A DNA stretch of 64,000 bases from assembly GCA_963971575.1 (NCBI GenBank), contig OZ020611.1:20620092-20684091 (forward strand). Direction: 5' to 3'. Below the pieces are notes generated by a model, which saw only the letters and a list, made by a program, of their open reading frames with translations, searched no databases and was not told the DNA's origin. The translations under genes and the position numbers were made by a program. Position 1 is the first letter of the stretch. Each line of letters begins with the position of its first letter. This document shows, one piece after another, positions 23,212-35,490 of this stretch. This DNA comes from Liopterus haemorrhoidalis. Its lineage: Eukaryota > Arthropoda > Insecta > Coleoptera > Dytiscidae.

Positions 23212-23556
23212 TCAAGTAGGTACAATACATAACAGTTCAGTAAGTCCATGATACATTATGGGAATATGTGCATTATCTTCGCACAGATCAAACATTTCGG
23301 TTATTTTGCCGCAAAACTTTGGTACGTCCTTTCGTTTTGGTTGAATTGATTTCAATAAAGATCTATGCGGTTTGCGGTTGCAGGGATTTACCGACAAATA
23401 TCGCCGATGGCACGTTCTGTATGGTCGCGGCAATTCGGAACCTTGTCTCTCCGGTACCTCTTCGTTTCCCGACGCAGGGCACGCTTCAATGAAGATGATT
23501 GATAAATGACGACTGTGGTTCAAACGGTGTTCAACATCAATGACTATCTCATACAA
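23212..23556 (-). CDS. unidentified 114-codon open frame
   Basis: A minus-strand open frame in a block clearly richer in G+C than its surroundings, with Cys and Pro/Arg-rich content (for example RPYRTCHRRYLSVNPCNRK and DVPKFCGKITEMFDLC). I recognise no domain. It may be a decayed transposon exon or a captured fragment. No neighbouring element boundaries are visible, and whether it is translated is unknown. Confidence 0.2.
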   Translation of the reverse strand: MYEIVIDVEHRLNHSRHLSIIFIEACPASGNEEVPERQGSELPRPYRTCHRRYLSVNPCNRKPHRSLLKSIQPKRKDVPKFCGKITEMFDLCEDNAHIPIMYHGLTELLCIVPT

Positions 23557-23760
23557 AGAGTTAAACTAGAAGCTGGTACAGAATACATCTATATTTTTTA
23601 TTTTTTTATATAACAATAACAATAATAATGTTAGCAATTATCGTACGTAGGCAATCATTCACCATTTTGTTACCTTTACTTAATTATTAATAAGACGGAT
23701 TAGTTGTTACAGTAAAATTTGATCTACAATAAATAAGTTTTGTTATGTGCATCTGTAATA

Positions 23761-25025
23761 CGAGGGTTACCATTTATGTTTTTACAAACGACCACTAGAT
23801 GGCAACGAAATGTGTCATTACTTAATTCCTAAAATTTGCTATTTCTTATTATGAAATCAGTGGCAGCTTATAAATTGACCGAGTATTTTGTTGACAGTGA
23901 TCGTGAAAAAAAAAAACAAGTTTGTGAAAAAATGGATATTACTCGTGAAGGTTTTCGTTGGATGATTTTTTACGATTTTAGTAAAGGCCTGACTCAACAA
24001 CAATGCATAGATTCGCTTCGTTCAACTTTTGGTAATGAAGCACCGTCTCAGTCTGTTTACAATTCGTTTGCAGAATTTCGTAGTGGTCGTGCGTCTGTCA
24101 GTGATGAATCTCGTGAAGTTCGACCAAAATCGGTTGTGATTCAAAAAAACATCGATGCTGTGCGGTAAATGATTGAAGAAGATCGGCATGTGACTTACCG
24201 TGAGATAGTGGCATCCTTTGACATATCGCAGACTGCAATACATTCGATTTTGCATGAACATTTAGCTATAAAAAAGATCTGTTTTTAAATAATTTGACCG
24301 AATAATTTGACCAAAGCTCAAAAAACAGCTCGTGTCGATTCGTGTAAGGTAATGCTAAAAACTAAAAAAATCAACCTAGACACTGCAAAATCGGTATACA
24401 ACATCGTTACAGGTGACGAAACTTGGATTTATTCATATGCGTCGGAAACTAAGCAACAATCCACTGTTTGGGTCTTCCAAGATGAACCAAAACCCACAAA
24501 AGTTGTTCATTCGCGAAGCACTTCCAAGAAAATGATAGCTTGTTTTTTCGGTTATACTGGACATGTCGCAACCATTCCTTCAGAGGATCGGAGAACAGTT
24601 AATGCTGAATGGTATACTAAATAAAAAACCAAAAACGTCGATCATTCTTCTTCATGACAATGCAAGATCCCACACAGCACATCAAACAATTGATTATTGA
24701 AGGCGAAAAACATCAAATTAATGTCTCATTGCCCGTATTCACCTAATTTATCCCCTAACGATTTTTATTGTGTCAAACCGTGTCAAAACAAAAAAAAAAA
24801 AAATGCGTGGGCAGCGATTTTCATTTCACCCCAAGAAACTATTGAAGTCTTCGAAAACCATGTTCCAACTTTCAACTTCAGAGTGGAAAAAATGTTTCGA
24901 GAATTGGTTTGAACACATGCAAAAGTGTATAAATCTAAGAGGCGAATATTTTGTGAAGCAATGTTCCAAAAAAAAAAAAAAAATTTCTTTCTTAGTTTTA
25001 GAAAAATCTTGAAAGGTAGCCCTCG
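23761..25025 (+). mobile_element. mariner copy B, near full length
   Basis: Starts CGAGGGTTACCATTTATG directly after TA (23759-23760) and ends GGTAGCCCTCG at 25025, where the expected TA has become AA. Terminal inverted repeat CGAGGGYTACC is shared with copy C at 52918-54315. 1265 bp, the normal mariner size. Confidence 0.9.
23836..24960 (+). pseudogene. mariner transposase (copy B), inactive
   Basis: Likely start is MDITREGFRWMIFYDF at 23932, the position where mellifera-group transposases begin; the frame is open from 23836. The DNA-binding half runs to a stop after KNIDAVR (24166-24168). Then HVTYREI, a frameshift, IVTGDETWIYSYA (first catalytic Asp), FFGYTGHVATIP, LHDNARSHTAH (second Asp), and CPYSPNLSPNDF, where the third catalytic Asp is Asn. 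Ends HMQKCINLRGEYF. One stop, frameshifts and the D-to-N change make it inactive. Confidence 0.9.
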
Positions 25026-25895
25026 AAAAGTAAAAATGCCCATTCTCACTCTTTCTATATTTCTTTGCATTTTTTTCTTTTTTTTTTTTTTTCATTTAAT
25101 TGAGAATAGAATTTTTTTTTAACTTTGGGCTAAATGTATCGAGTTAAAAAGAGGCTGTTGAATAATAATTCTTTTATTGCGAAGTCACTGATTTAGCAAT
25201 TTACTACTCGTATGATTGTGGTACTATTGTCAAAACAAGTAACTGTCTTTAAATATGTCTACAAATCAAAATAAAAAGCTTTACTATTTGGTTGAACCAG
25301 AGATATCTTTTAAATGAGATATTATTAATTTCATTTCATTAATTTAACCATTATCGTTGGCGATTGAAAATTATTATTATTTTATTTTTCACTGATATCA
25401 CTGATAAAAATGAATTTAATAGATGCCAAATTGTACATTTCAAAACTACGCCTATGAAGACATATTAATTTTAATTCAGAGACTAATAAGGTCCTAACAC
25501 TAGTTATGTGTTATTTTAGTAAACGAATATCTACTAGTTTTACAATTAATATTTTTCAATAATTTAATTAGTAAATATTTGAAATTTTTAATTCTAAACC
25601 AGATCTGTATGAACCATAAAATAAAAGTCGTTTAGATTTTATACCTCAAGGCTTCAAGTTTTGTTTACGAATTAAAATATATTTTTAAAATTTATCAATC
25701 AAAAACGCCGCCTATTTTATGTGTTAAAATTAATTAAGGTTCTCCACAAATTTATTAATTGGTTTCTAATAATCAGGGCTCGGACGTTTTTAGGCAAATC
25801 TGTACAAACGACATTATTAATGAGATGTTCATAAACGTAAAAAAATCTATAATATAATAGCCCAACGTGTGTCCTTGGGTGAGTGCGCGCCTGTC
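25026..25895. other. unassigned AT-rich DNA
   Basis: Nothing recognised apart from poly-T near 25079-25093. Confidence 0.4.
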
Positions 25896-25903
25896 GTCTA
25901 AAA

Positions 25904-26748
25904 CAGTGTTTCTCAACCTTTTCTGGCACGGGACCCCCCAAAATTACGTAAATATTGTTTGCGGCCCTATATATACCTACATATAGAGGAGGGGAAGAGA
26001 AGGGTGAGAGATAGAGAAAGAGAGATAGAAAAGAGGAGGGCACCAAAGGATGTCTCAGGACATAGGGAATGCGATTTTTCTCGAAAAGGCGACATGTAAG
26101 CAAGTTGAAAAAAAAAATGAATGACCGAAGTTTACCCATAAAATTGAATGGTAGTATTCAAAGATATCAGATTTTCCCTTAAATTTTTAAATTGGATCTT
26201 TGGATAGAGTTTTTAAAAAGAAAAAACTTTTTTTAAACATTATTTAAATATCCTAAATAGTCAATATTTACAATTGACTAAAAATTTTATAACCTATAAT
26301 GGCTTGAAAGTAAAGTATTTTAATTTACAAGTGTTCAGAGTTGCTTTCCAATTTGATTTAGACACTTTCGAATCCTAACTCTTGAGTTATCAATAGCTCA
26401 GAGCATAATAAAAAATATTGCACTTTTAAGTCGCACTTGAAAGTACTTGAAGTACCTCCAACGCGAATCGTTTTCATAAATATGCATCAATCGACATATA
26501 CACTTGATATAGTTTACTTAGTTTAAATTAGTTGTCAAAATAAAAATAATTTATATTACTTATGTTATTAAAGGTATATTTTAGTGAATAAAAATGTCAT
26601 ATATTAATGAATATGGACATAATTTATATCTTGCAAAATTGAGCGCATTTCTATATTTTCATGCTTCGATCTTATATGACTTCGCGGCCCCCCAACAAAG
26701 CTTTCACGGACCCCCAGGGAGCTGCGGTCCTCCGGTTGAGAAACGCTG
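25904..26748. mobile_element. hAT element, Charlie-like termini, copy 1
   Basis: Inverted ends CAGTGTTTCTCAACC and GGTTGAGAAACGCTG with perfect 8-bp duplications GTCTAAAA at 25896-25903 and 26749-26756. Subterminal GGGACCCCCC / CGGCCCCCC blocks follow. 845 bp without a recognisable transposase. A second copy, same termini, is at 61520-62271. Confidence 0.95.
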
Positions 26749-26756
26749 GTCTAAAA

Positions 26757-28001
26757 CAAATTTGAAGCGAGATTCCGAAATGTAACGAAATTCTAGTGTA
26801 ATTAATACACGGTAGAAAATATCTAACTGCAACTTAAATCTGTGAAAATTCACACTTTACATCAATTTTCTTATTTATTTGTATTTGTCCGTGATATTTA
26901 TTTATTTATTGTTTAATATATTGTTTTTAATAAGTAGTGTAGTCTTTATATGGGCTGCGTTAGGCACAAATAACCATCGTTGCTGTGCGCCAAAAATAAC
27001 TAACTAACACTTTAAAATGCAGAGGAATTTAAAAACGGCATTTAAAAAATAGACCACCCGTGTTTAATATTAAAATGAAATATATAGAGCTATTTAACTG
27101 TATTTTGAAAACAAGTCATAAATATTTTGGTGCGATATTTCTATATTTTATGTATATTTTATGATTTAATGATTAAAAGGGACATTTAAAAAGTCATACA
27201 TATTCATAAGTGAGAAGACATATCTATAAGTTAGACTAGGTGTATAAAATGCTATTAAATAAAGTGAGGTTATGTGTGTATGATGGAACAGATGTGATAA
27301 CAGGTAATTAAAAAAAGTGGGTCATTCAAAGAAAATGTTAATTAATTTAAGTTTCAAGAAAAATCCGCGATGATTTTATCGCTCGAAAATATGTTGTTGT
27401 CGGAAGAATGCCATTTATAATATTGATGAAAATATTTTACAGAAAAAATAAATTATAATAAAAAATATCTACCTATAGATATAGTACATTTTATTTTGTG
27501 ATATATAAAAAGAAGGAAAGTAAAATAAATTTGGGGTAGCTAAAGTAAAATAAGATAATAGGAAAGGTTTTTGATTTTAATTCTATTTATTTATTTATTT
27601 TATCTTGTTTATTTTATTGTTGTGTTTATTTTATCTATTTTACTTATTTCATTTATCTTATTTATGTTATCTATTTAATTTATTTTATTTCGATATGGTC
27701 ATTTCGCTCACTTGTTTAATTTGTTTAACTTATTTTATTTATTGTATGCGTCTGTTTTAAATTTGCTTAAATTTGTTAATTGCCTCATTTGTGATATGTT
27801 AATTGTTATTCATTGTTTGTTTATTTATTTAGCATGAAATATTACAGTCAAGGTTTGTAAAAAAAAAAAAATATCTATATCTCTTATTCAAAGTCAAAAA
27901 GGCAAGATTAATAATAAATTGATTGACATAACTAAGAGGGGAAACTTAATTTTTTATGTAGTAGTAATTATATTTATTCATGCCCTTGTGCTTTGAAATA
28001 C
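26757..28001. other. unassigned; TTTATT-rich tract
   Basis: TGTGAAAATTCACACTTTAC near 26847 is a family-1 Helentron-like tail. 27575-27840 is a degenerate TTTAT/TTTATC low-complexity tract. No gene. Confidence 0.5.
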
Positions 28002-28004
28002 ATT

Positions 28005-29257
28005 CGGCCCGATTCCGTAAAAAGTTACTAGGTTAGTTGCTACTGAGTAACGTTGCTACGAAATAACTTTTATAGTAACTTTCTTATCAATCGCCAAACA
28101 ATTGGTATTCTCCAAGCATAAGCACAAGCAACGTTCTTATAACAAGTTATGTTTAGTAACGTTGCTACAAAGAACCGTGAAGCTAGAAGCAGATTACGTT
28201 CTGCGCAGGCGAGGTATTCGTTTTTAATTGAGTTTGACAGCTATGTTGTGAGTTTCTGAGGTTAAATGAAAAATGTTTTATAAACAAAATCAGAAAAAGA
28301 ATTGCAAACAGATAGAAATTCTGTCGAATTTCCTGGCAAATAACCCGGTCATGGTCGGTGATGCGAATGTTTAAAAAATAATTGACAGGAACGAGTGGTG
28401 GTGCTGTGGTGATGTGCTATGTGGTTACTGTTTTCTATGTGGTGCAAGTTATAGTCCAAATTTAAATGATTTGGATGAAATACAGTTAAAGAAGTTCGGA
28501 TAGCCATTGAACAGGCGCGCACTTAGAACATTGACCTGGGAAGGGTCCATTTCGAAAAACTATCTGTAATATAATACAAATGTATTGTTGTGTTTTTATG
28601 TAGAGAACTGGGTTTATATATTTATTTAATTTTGATTATAATTTAGTTTTTAATAATAAAAAAGGTGATTCTTATTTACAATCGCTTAGTTTTTATTAAA
28701 TAAGTATTTGATTTTTCAAATCCTTGGGGGAGGGAATCCTCTGAACTCGTCGACCACCCCCTTGTGTGAGCGGCTTCTATTGACAGTCGTAGTTAACACA
28801 TTTAAAAAATATTGTACTGTTATACTATTATAAAACAAATGTAAATAAAAAAAAAAATAAATAAATATAAAATAGTAACTGAAATAAAGAACTCGAAGAA
28901 TTTTGTGCTATACAGAAAATAAAATAAAAATCCTTCTATAATTATTGTCTCTATGTTGCCCTTCATTGTCAAATGCTTGAAATAATTTATTATTAAACAG
29001 AAAAATTGCGATTTTTCACGATTTTACCAAGTTATTTTGAAGTTACTATTTCATATTATTTTGAAGTTAAGTGTAGCAACTGCTTTCTGTTAGTTGTTAT
29101 CCATAATAACTTTTTTAGCAACTAGTTACTAATTTCATAGTAACTTTTTTCTTACAGAATACGGATTTCGTGAAAGTTGCTAAAAAGGTTACTGACCTTG
29201 TATTTAGCAACTTTTATTGTAACTTTTTTGTGGTAACTTGCTTACAGAATTGGGCCG
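28005..29257. mobile_element. Harbinger-like element, 1.25 kb, ATT duplication
   Basis: Ends CGGCCCGATTCCGTAAAAAG and the inverse of CGGCCCAATTCTGTAAGC, flanked by ATT at 28002-28004 and 29258-29260. Many GTTACT/AGTAAC and GTTGCTA words lie in both subterminal regions, suggesting transposase-binding repeats. A minus-free + strand stretch at about 28272-28370 reads MFYKQNQKKNCKQIEILSNF with a following NNPVMVG, vaguely like the Myb/SANT accessory protein of Harbinger elements; this reading is weak. Three-bp duplication and GGCCC ends fit PIF/Harbinger. Confidence 0.65.
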
Positions 29258-29481
29258 ATTGTATCTATATACTAATAATTTCATTGTGTTAATTTGAACT
29301 TCGTCTTCTTTCAATTTTTTCTGTTTCCAAACATGAAGAAATGGCTCGCCGGAAAAAGATTTACGTCGAAAAAGGAGCTCATCGCCGAAAAATATTCCTA
29401 TTTTTACGCTGGGCAAAGTGTATCGAGTTATAAAGAGACTATGTTGAAAAACAGAAATTAATCAACCCAAAAAAAATGTGT

Positions 29482-30510
29482 ATTTTTTTTTTTTTTTTCT
29501 ATATAGGTTATATTTTGGGGGCGCTTCAACTGCTGAGGTTATTAGCACCCTGGTACATTTACAGTAATTTACATTGATTTTTTACAGAGATGAATATTGA
29601 CATATTAATTTACAATCAGGCATATTTACAATTTTATGATAAGACATTTAAGTTTTTTTACGGAACAGGTCTGCTTCTTTGAGGTAGTCAAATGTTTTGA
29701 TTTTCTGGACATAGAGCTTCATTCAGGTTGTCTGGTATTTTGTGCTTCCGTCTGAGTTCTTCATATAGTTGGCACTCCAGGATTATATGTTCGACGGTAA
29801 CAGTTTTATTGCAGTTGTCACAGTTTACCACCTCTTTTCTTTTCATTAGATGTTGGTGTGTAATGAACGTGTGGCCAATTCTGTGTCTTGTAAGAACTCT
29901 CTGTTCTTTTCTTGCGCTTACTTACAGCTTAGCATAAACAAAAAGAATGAAACAACAAGGGAAATATATGAAAAACTCTTTCTTGAAATGGACTCAAAAT
30001 TTCATAACTGTCAACGAATATACACTAACGGGTCACATCACCATCATAAAACCAGTGCTGCTTATGTCATCAACGATGAGAAATACGTATACCACCTCCC
30101 TGATACAGCAAGTAATTTCACTGCAGAAGCATATAGCCTGCTAAAAGCCACCGAATACATGAGCAACAAGGAAGACATGAATTATGTCATATATATTAAC
30201 TCACGCAGTGTACTCAGTTAAAGTACTGTATTTAAGGGACACACTGATCCAGAAGATACAGGAAAACCTCCATAACGTGGCCCTCCAGGGGAAAAAGGTA
30301 ACCTTGGTGTGGGTTGCCTCACATGTGGGAATAAGAGGGAATGAACAGGCAGACCTAGCAGCAAAAGAGGCAGCAAACCTGCCAATCACACCAATATCCG
30401 TACCTACCAGCGACATCAAATCTAACTTAAGGCAAGACATAAAAGAAGACTGGAAACAACAATGGCAGAGTCTAGCAAACAACAAACTTCGCCATATAAA
30501 AGAAGACACT
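29482..30510 (-). mobile_element. Jockey/I-like LINE, 5'-inverted (twin-primed) insertion
   Basis: The 3' part lies on the minus strand: poly-A (as T run 29483-29498), 3' UTR, and coding for REQRVLTRHRIGHTF with a C-x2-C...H...C knuckle (CDNCNKTVTVEHIILEC) ending near 29700. The upstream part, an RNase H domain, lies on the plus strand from about 29926 to 30510. Direct repeats AAATGTGT at 29474-29481 and 30511-30518 bracket the whole. An internally inverted 5' segment with a single pair of target duplications is the classic twin-priming outcome. Confidence 0.8.
29936..30510 (+). pseudogene. LINE RNase H domain
   Basis: Plus strand, two frames: RIYTNGSHHHHKTSAAY (first catalytic Asp of Y-T-D-G-S is Asn), FTAEAYSLLKATEYM (catalytic Glu kept), YINSRSVLS (second Asp, normally T/S-D-S, is Asn), frameshift, then LVWVASHVGIRGNEQADLAA with the final His and Asp. 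It is the inverted 5' portion of the 29482-30510 insertion. Two catalytic substitutions and a frameshift make it inactive. Confidence 0.85.
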
Positions 30511-30518
30511 AAATGTGT

Positions 30519-31545
30519 TTTTATATTGTTTTGTTAGGATTTATTGAACTACCCACGTGCATTCTTGTTGTTAACAACTAAGCATGAGAATATTTCAAAG
30601 GCCACCTAGTCTTAATGTATCAAATTCCCATTACTTAAGCAATAATCAAATATTTAATTCTCGTATAAGAGAGTAATCAATAAATCTTATTTAAATTAAA
30701 CACATTTGTTGATAGATATAACTGTAATCATAAGATCGATATATCCAGATAATCATCAATGATTACTAAGCTACTCGTGGTCTAACTTACTAATACAGAC
30801 GTATTGATACTTATCATCAGTAATCCTATCTTACTTATTTCATTTAAATCAAGTTTTTTATGACTAGGAAAGTCCAATCAAACCAAGACAAATAAGCTCC
30901 TTAAAAAATACTGAAATTGAACATTGTGGCGCCTAGTTTTTGTACAACTGAATACCATGAACAATATGGGGTAATGACTTTGAGACCTTCAAAGCGTAAA
31001 CCGAAAAACCGCAAAAGAAGTGGTGTTAGGTTATTATTGGAATCACCTGAACCAAAACCAAATTTATGCTATGTAAGGTTTCAGATTTTTGACCGCAAAA
31101 TTATTTAGTGAGTCAAGTATTTTGTAAGTTAAATCATCTGTGAGCGTAGTAGAGATTATTATTACGAAATTTTGGATACATTTTTAAAGCATGGTATTTT
31201 TTTTTGAATATTAGTACTTTTACTAGTAGAAGTCTAATTTTTAGGATTTTGTAGGTATAACCAATGTTGCCATACGACGTTAATGAAAATTCCCCATTTA
31301 CGTTTCAATTTTTCTCCAAATATCCCTAAAATTTTAATTCAAAAATTCATTTTTCAACTTCCCCATTTATCCCCTTGACATATATTATTTTAATTTCCTA
31401 TTTACACTACAATATTTTTGGAAAATAATTATTTAATCCCAGTTTTTTTAATCGTGTTAAAAGGTTAAAATACAAATGCAATATTTCCATCCAGTGGCGG
31501 TTGAGACGGTGGCGCTGGGACAGTAACCTAAAAATATTTAATAAA
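30519..31545. other. unassigned intergenic DNA
   Basis: A 63-codon open frame at 30917-31108 has a basic stretch (PSKRKPKNRKRSG) but no recognisable domain. TTTTAGGATTTTGTAGGTAT near 31240 is a family-1 Helentron-like head. Confidence 0.4.
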
Positions 31546-32550
<1,005 letters not shown>

Positions 32551-33247
32551 AACTGAATTTAAATTTTCATTTATATTTTGAAAATGCATTAAATTATCTA
32601 AATATATCTGCATATATTTATATTTATTATTTCTAATTCAAAGATTTTTCATATAAGTGTTAGATCTAGAAAACAACGCTCAAGTCACTTCTAGCAGTGT
32701 TCCAATACAAAGTGTTTAATGTATTTATCTACGCAAGTAATAAAAATGAACTGGAAAAGGTAACAGCGGCGAGGTTTAGTGTATTTGTATTGATGAATTT
32801 CGGCTGGTGTCCTTAGCTTAGTTCATTTGTTTTGATTTCTGGTAAGTACTCAGACATGAAACTGGATACAGTGCGTTATATTAAAATTAACATATAACTA
32901 AAAACGTATAACTATGAAACTAAATTATTAATAAAAAATATTGTTCCTCATCAGCCAATATTTAATATTTCACAATCAAACAAAACTGGATATAGAATAT
33001 ATAATAGATATTTCAGTAAAACAATGGTAATAATTTAGAATGGGGTACCCAAAACTACATTTTTTTTTAACGACCAATGATTGAGCTATCTGAAGCTCGG
33101 AGTATAATTAAAAAATATACATAATAGAAAATATTTCGTATAGTTGTACTTGAAAATATGATTTGAAAACGAAATATTTTTAATTATTTTTATTTTCATT
33201 ATGATCAACTTTGGTCTCCAAATATTTTACTCACCAGTCGCTACTGC
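32551..33247. other. unassigned AT-rich DNA
   Basis: No gene or boundaries recognised. Confidence 0.4.
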
Positions 33248-33255
33248 ATATATGT

Positions 33256-33496
33256 TAGGGTGACCATTTTCTTAAGAAGGCAATGCGGGACGGAGCAAAA
33301 AAAAGGTCCTCATCTCCCAAATCCAAGTGCAGAGCAAAAAAAAGGTCTTCACCTCCCAAATCCAAGTGAAGAACAAAAAAAAAAGGTCTTCATCTCCCAA
33401 AATCCAAGTGAACATGTTAAAATGCGGGACTTTTGCGGGACAATAGCATCTTAATGCGGGACAAAATGTTAAAATGCGGGACGAATGGTCACCCTA
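33256..33496. mobile_element. hAT MITE (TIR TAGGGTGACCAT)
   Basis: Inverted ends TAGGGTGACCATT and AATGGTCACCCTA, flanked by perfect 8-bp duplications ATATATGT (33248-33255 and 33497-33504). 241 bp. GCGGGAC words repeat near both ends, and the centre is the ~39-bp minisatellite shared with other hAT families. Confidence 0.95.
33293..33412. repeat. ~39-bp GAGCAAAAAAAAGGTCCTC minisatellite (locus 2)
   Basis: Three units of 39, 39 and 42 bp: GAGCA8GGTCYTCAYCTCCC then AAATCCAAGTG. Differences are mostly in the length of the A run. Confidence 0.9.
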
Positions 33497-33671
33497 ATAT
33501 ATGTTATATAAAATACATACAAATTACAAAAATATAAGGGCGTAGAAGACAAAATGGAATGTCACATTTTCAGAAGAAAAAAAAAAAAAAAAAACTATTG
33601 TAGCCTGTTTCTTTAGTATAAACGGAACTAGATTTTGAATTCTGGTAACTTTTACTACTTATTTTGAATTG

Positions 33672-33968
33672 CACCATTGGCGGCGCTAGCTTTTAAAATC
33701 TAGGGTAGTGACGAGACATTTTTGAGAGGCCACCATTTTTTACCGTTATAAATATTAATGAAAATAGTTAAGTGGGCCATAAGCGACCCTTTAACCAGCT
33801 TCCATCTTTTACAATTCCAAATTTTCACAAAATGAACCAGGCAGTTAGTTTTATCTAAAATTTTAAATTTCCTTCAAGCATATGTGGGGGGGGGGGGAGT
33901 ATCTGGGGACCAGAATAATTTTTAAAAGGCCCAGAACCCCTCTGATTCCCGTTGGTGCCGCCACTGTT
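33672..33968. mobile_element. degraded TIR element, CAGTGGCGGC-like ends
   Basis: CATTGGCGGCGCTAGC at the left and GGTGCCGCCACTG at the right are inverted. Flanking 8-mers AATTGCAC and TTTATCAC match at only four positions, so hAT membership is tentative. A G-run (33887-33897) and a fragment of the 54538 MITE family at 33601-33660 lie nearby. Confidence 0.45.
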
Positions 33969-34006
33969 TATCACTACAGTTTTTAACTTTTGATCAAGCA
34001 GTTTAA

Positions 34007-34740
34007 GGCTGCGAATAACCCCCAGAGGTTACTAGTTTCTTATACAAAACTAACAATCTGAAATAAAATTAGTATCAACCTATACATCAAATTTTGCACC
34101 GAATTTGTATCTATCTAATATGATAGTTTTAATCGTAGAAACATTTATAGTAAAAATATTATCGCTCAATAACTTAAAAATAGACATCAGCGATATTGTT
34201 CTGTAATTTTTTAAATGTATTTGTGGGTTTCGAATAACTTTTATATTTATATAGTTTTGTGTAGAAATGTTCAAATAATACGTCATTTTTTTTCGACTTG
34301 ATTTCTTGTAGTTTAGAGCCTTCATCGAAAAATATTATACTTAAAGATAATAGAATGCCACTTAATACACGTATTCTTCACGAAAAATAAATCATTTTTA
34401 CCCGTAACACCAATTTTGAAAACCGCGGCAGATTCAAGAGTGCGGCAAAAATAGATTACCAAGTACAATAGCTATAAGTAATTTTCACAATACAACAAAA
34501 TAGCTAGAATCATATTTGTAGAATGAAGCTTTAGGTACAATTTGCCGCATCGTACGCAAATATGCATCGATTGGTTTACAAGATGGCGTCCATAATGCAA
34601 TTTGCTTATTTACAACTACCTAACCTATTTGATAGATAAAAATTCGCTGCAAATTTTGATATATAGATTCTTATTAATTTTATTTCCGATTATTAGTTTT
34701 GTATAAGAAACTATTGAGGACTATAGGGTTGTGCGCCGCC
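34007..34740. mobile_element. TTAA-flanked element
   Basis: Ends TTAA-GGCTGCGAATAACCC and GGGTTGTGCGCCGCC-TTAA, with a further well matched inverted block TAGTTTCTTATACAAAACTA about 25 bp in on both sides. TTAA at 34003-34006 and 34741-34744. The TTAA target fits Kolobok or piggyBac; the GGC start favours Kolobok. 734 bp, no transposase recognised. Confidence 0.75.
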
Positions 34741-34744
34741 TTAA

Positions 34745-35107
34745 CATGTATTATTCGATAGAAAAATGGAACTGTTTTATAATTAAAAACAACAAATGGT
34801 ATATTTTTCTTTTTACATTTACTTACTTTAACGAAACTAATAAAGAGCACTGTTTAATTTATACAGTTATTTTGACATTGTTTTAAAAATTTTAGGAAGT
34901 ACCTGAACCTTTAATGAGATAGTTAAAAATATAAATTTTTCAAAATAATTCGTAAAAAATGCATATAGTGTCAGCTATTAAACGACAGCACTTAAAGAAC
35001 AAACGAAAAACGATTTTCAAAAAATTGTTTATGACGCAATTATGGTAATAATATTGTTCCAGAAAATTTACTTAGTAAATACCTACGAAATTCTGAAATG
35101 TGTAAAA

Positions 35108-35148
<41 letters not shown>

Positions 35149-35287
35149 ATTTTTCTAGAACTCCTACGAAGACATGAAGACTTTGAAGCATAGGACACCT
35201 GTGCACTAAGGATTCTATTCGAAGGATTCCTTCAACCCTCGAAAACCCCAATGCAAGTGAGTTATGACACACTATTTTAGGGTTTTT
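34745..35287. other. unassigned; TA run and Helentron-like tail
   Basis: TACCTACGAAATTCTGAAAT near 35081 is a family-1 tail motif, followed by a TA run at about 35112-35140. No gene. Confidence 0.5.
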
Positions 35288-35490
35288 CAGACGTCTTCCT
35301 CTTTTTTTTTATCATCTTTCATCTGTCTTCTTTTTTTTTGTTCATCAATCCATCTTGCTTTTTTGTCATTTTCCATCCATCTTCCTTTTTTGTCCTTCTA
35401 GCCTTTTTTTGTCGTCATCACTTCCATCCGTCTCCCTTTTTCTGTTTCTTTTTTGTCATAACTTCCATATATCTTCCTTTTCTTTTTTAG
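35288..35490. repeat. pyrimidine-rich degenerate tandem repeat
   Basis: Five or six imperfect units built on TTTTTGTCAT followed by TTCCATCYRTCTTCC. Nearly pure pyrimidine on the + strand. Confidence 0.75.
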
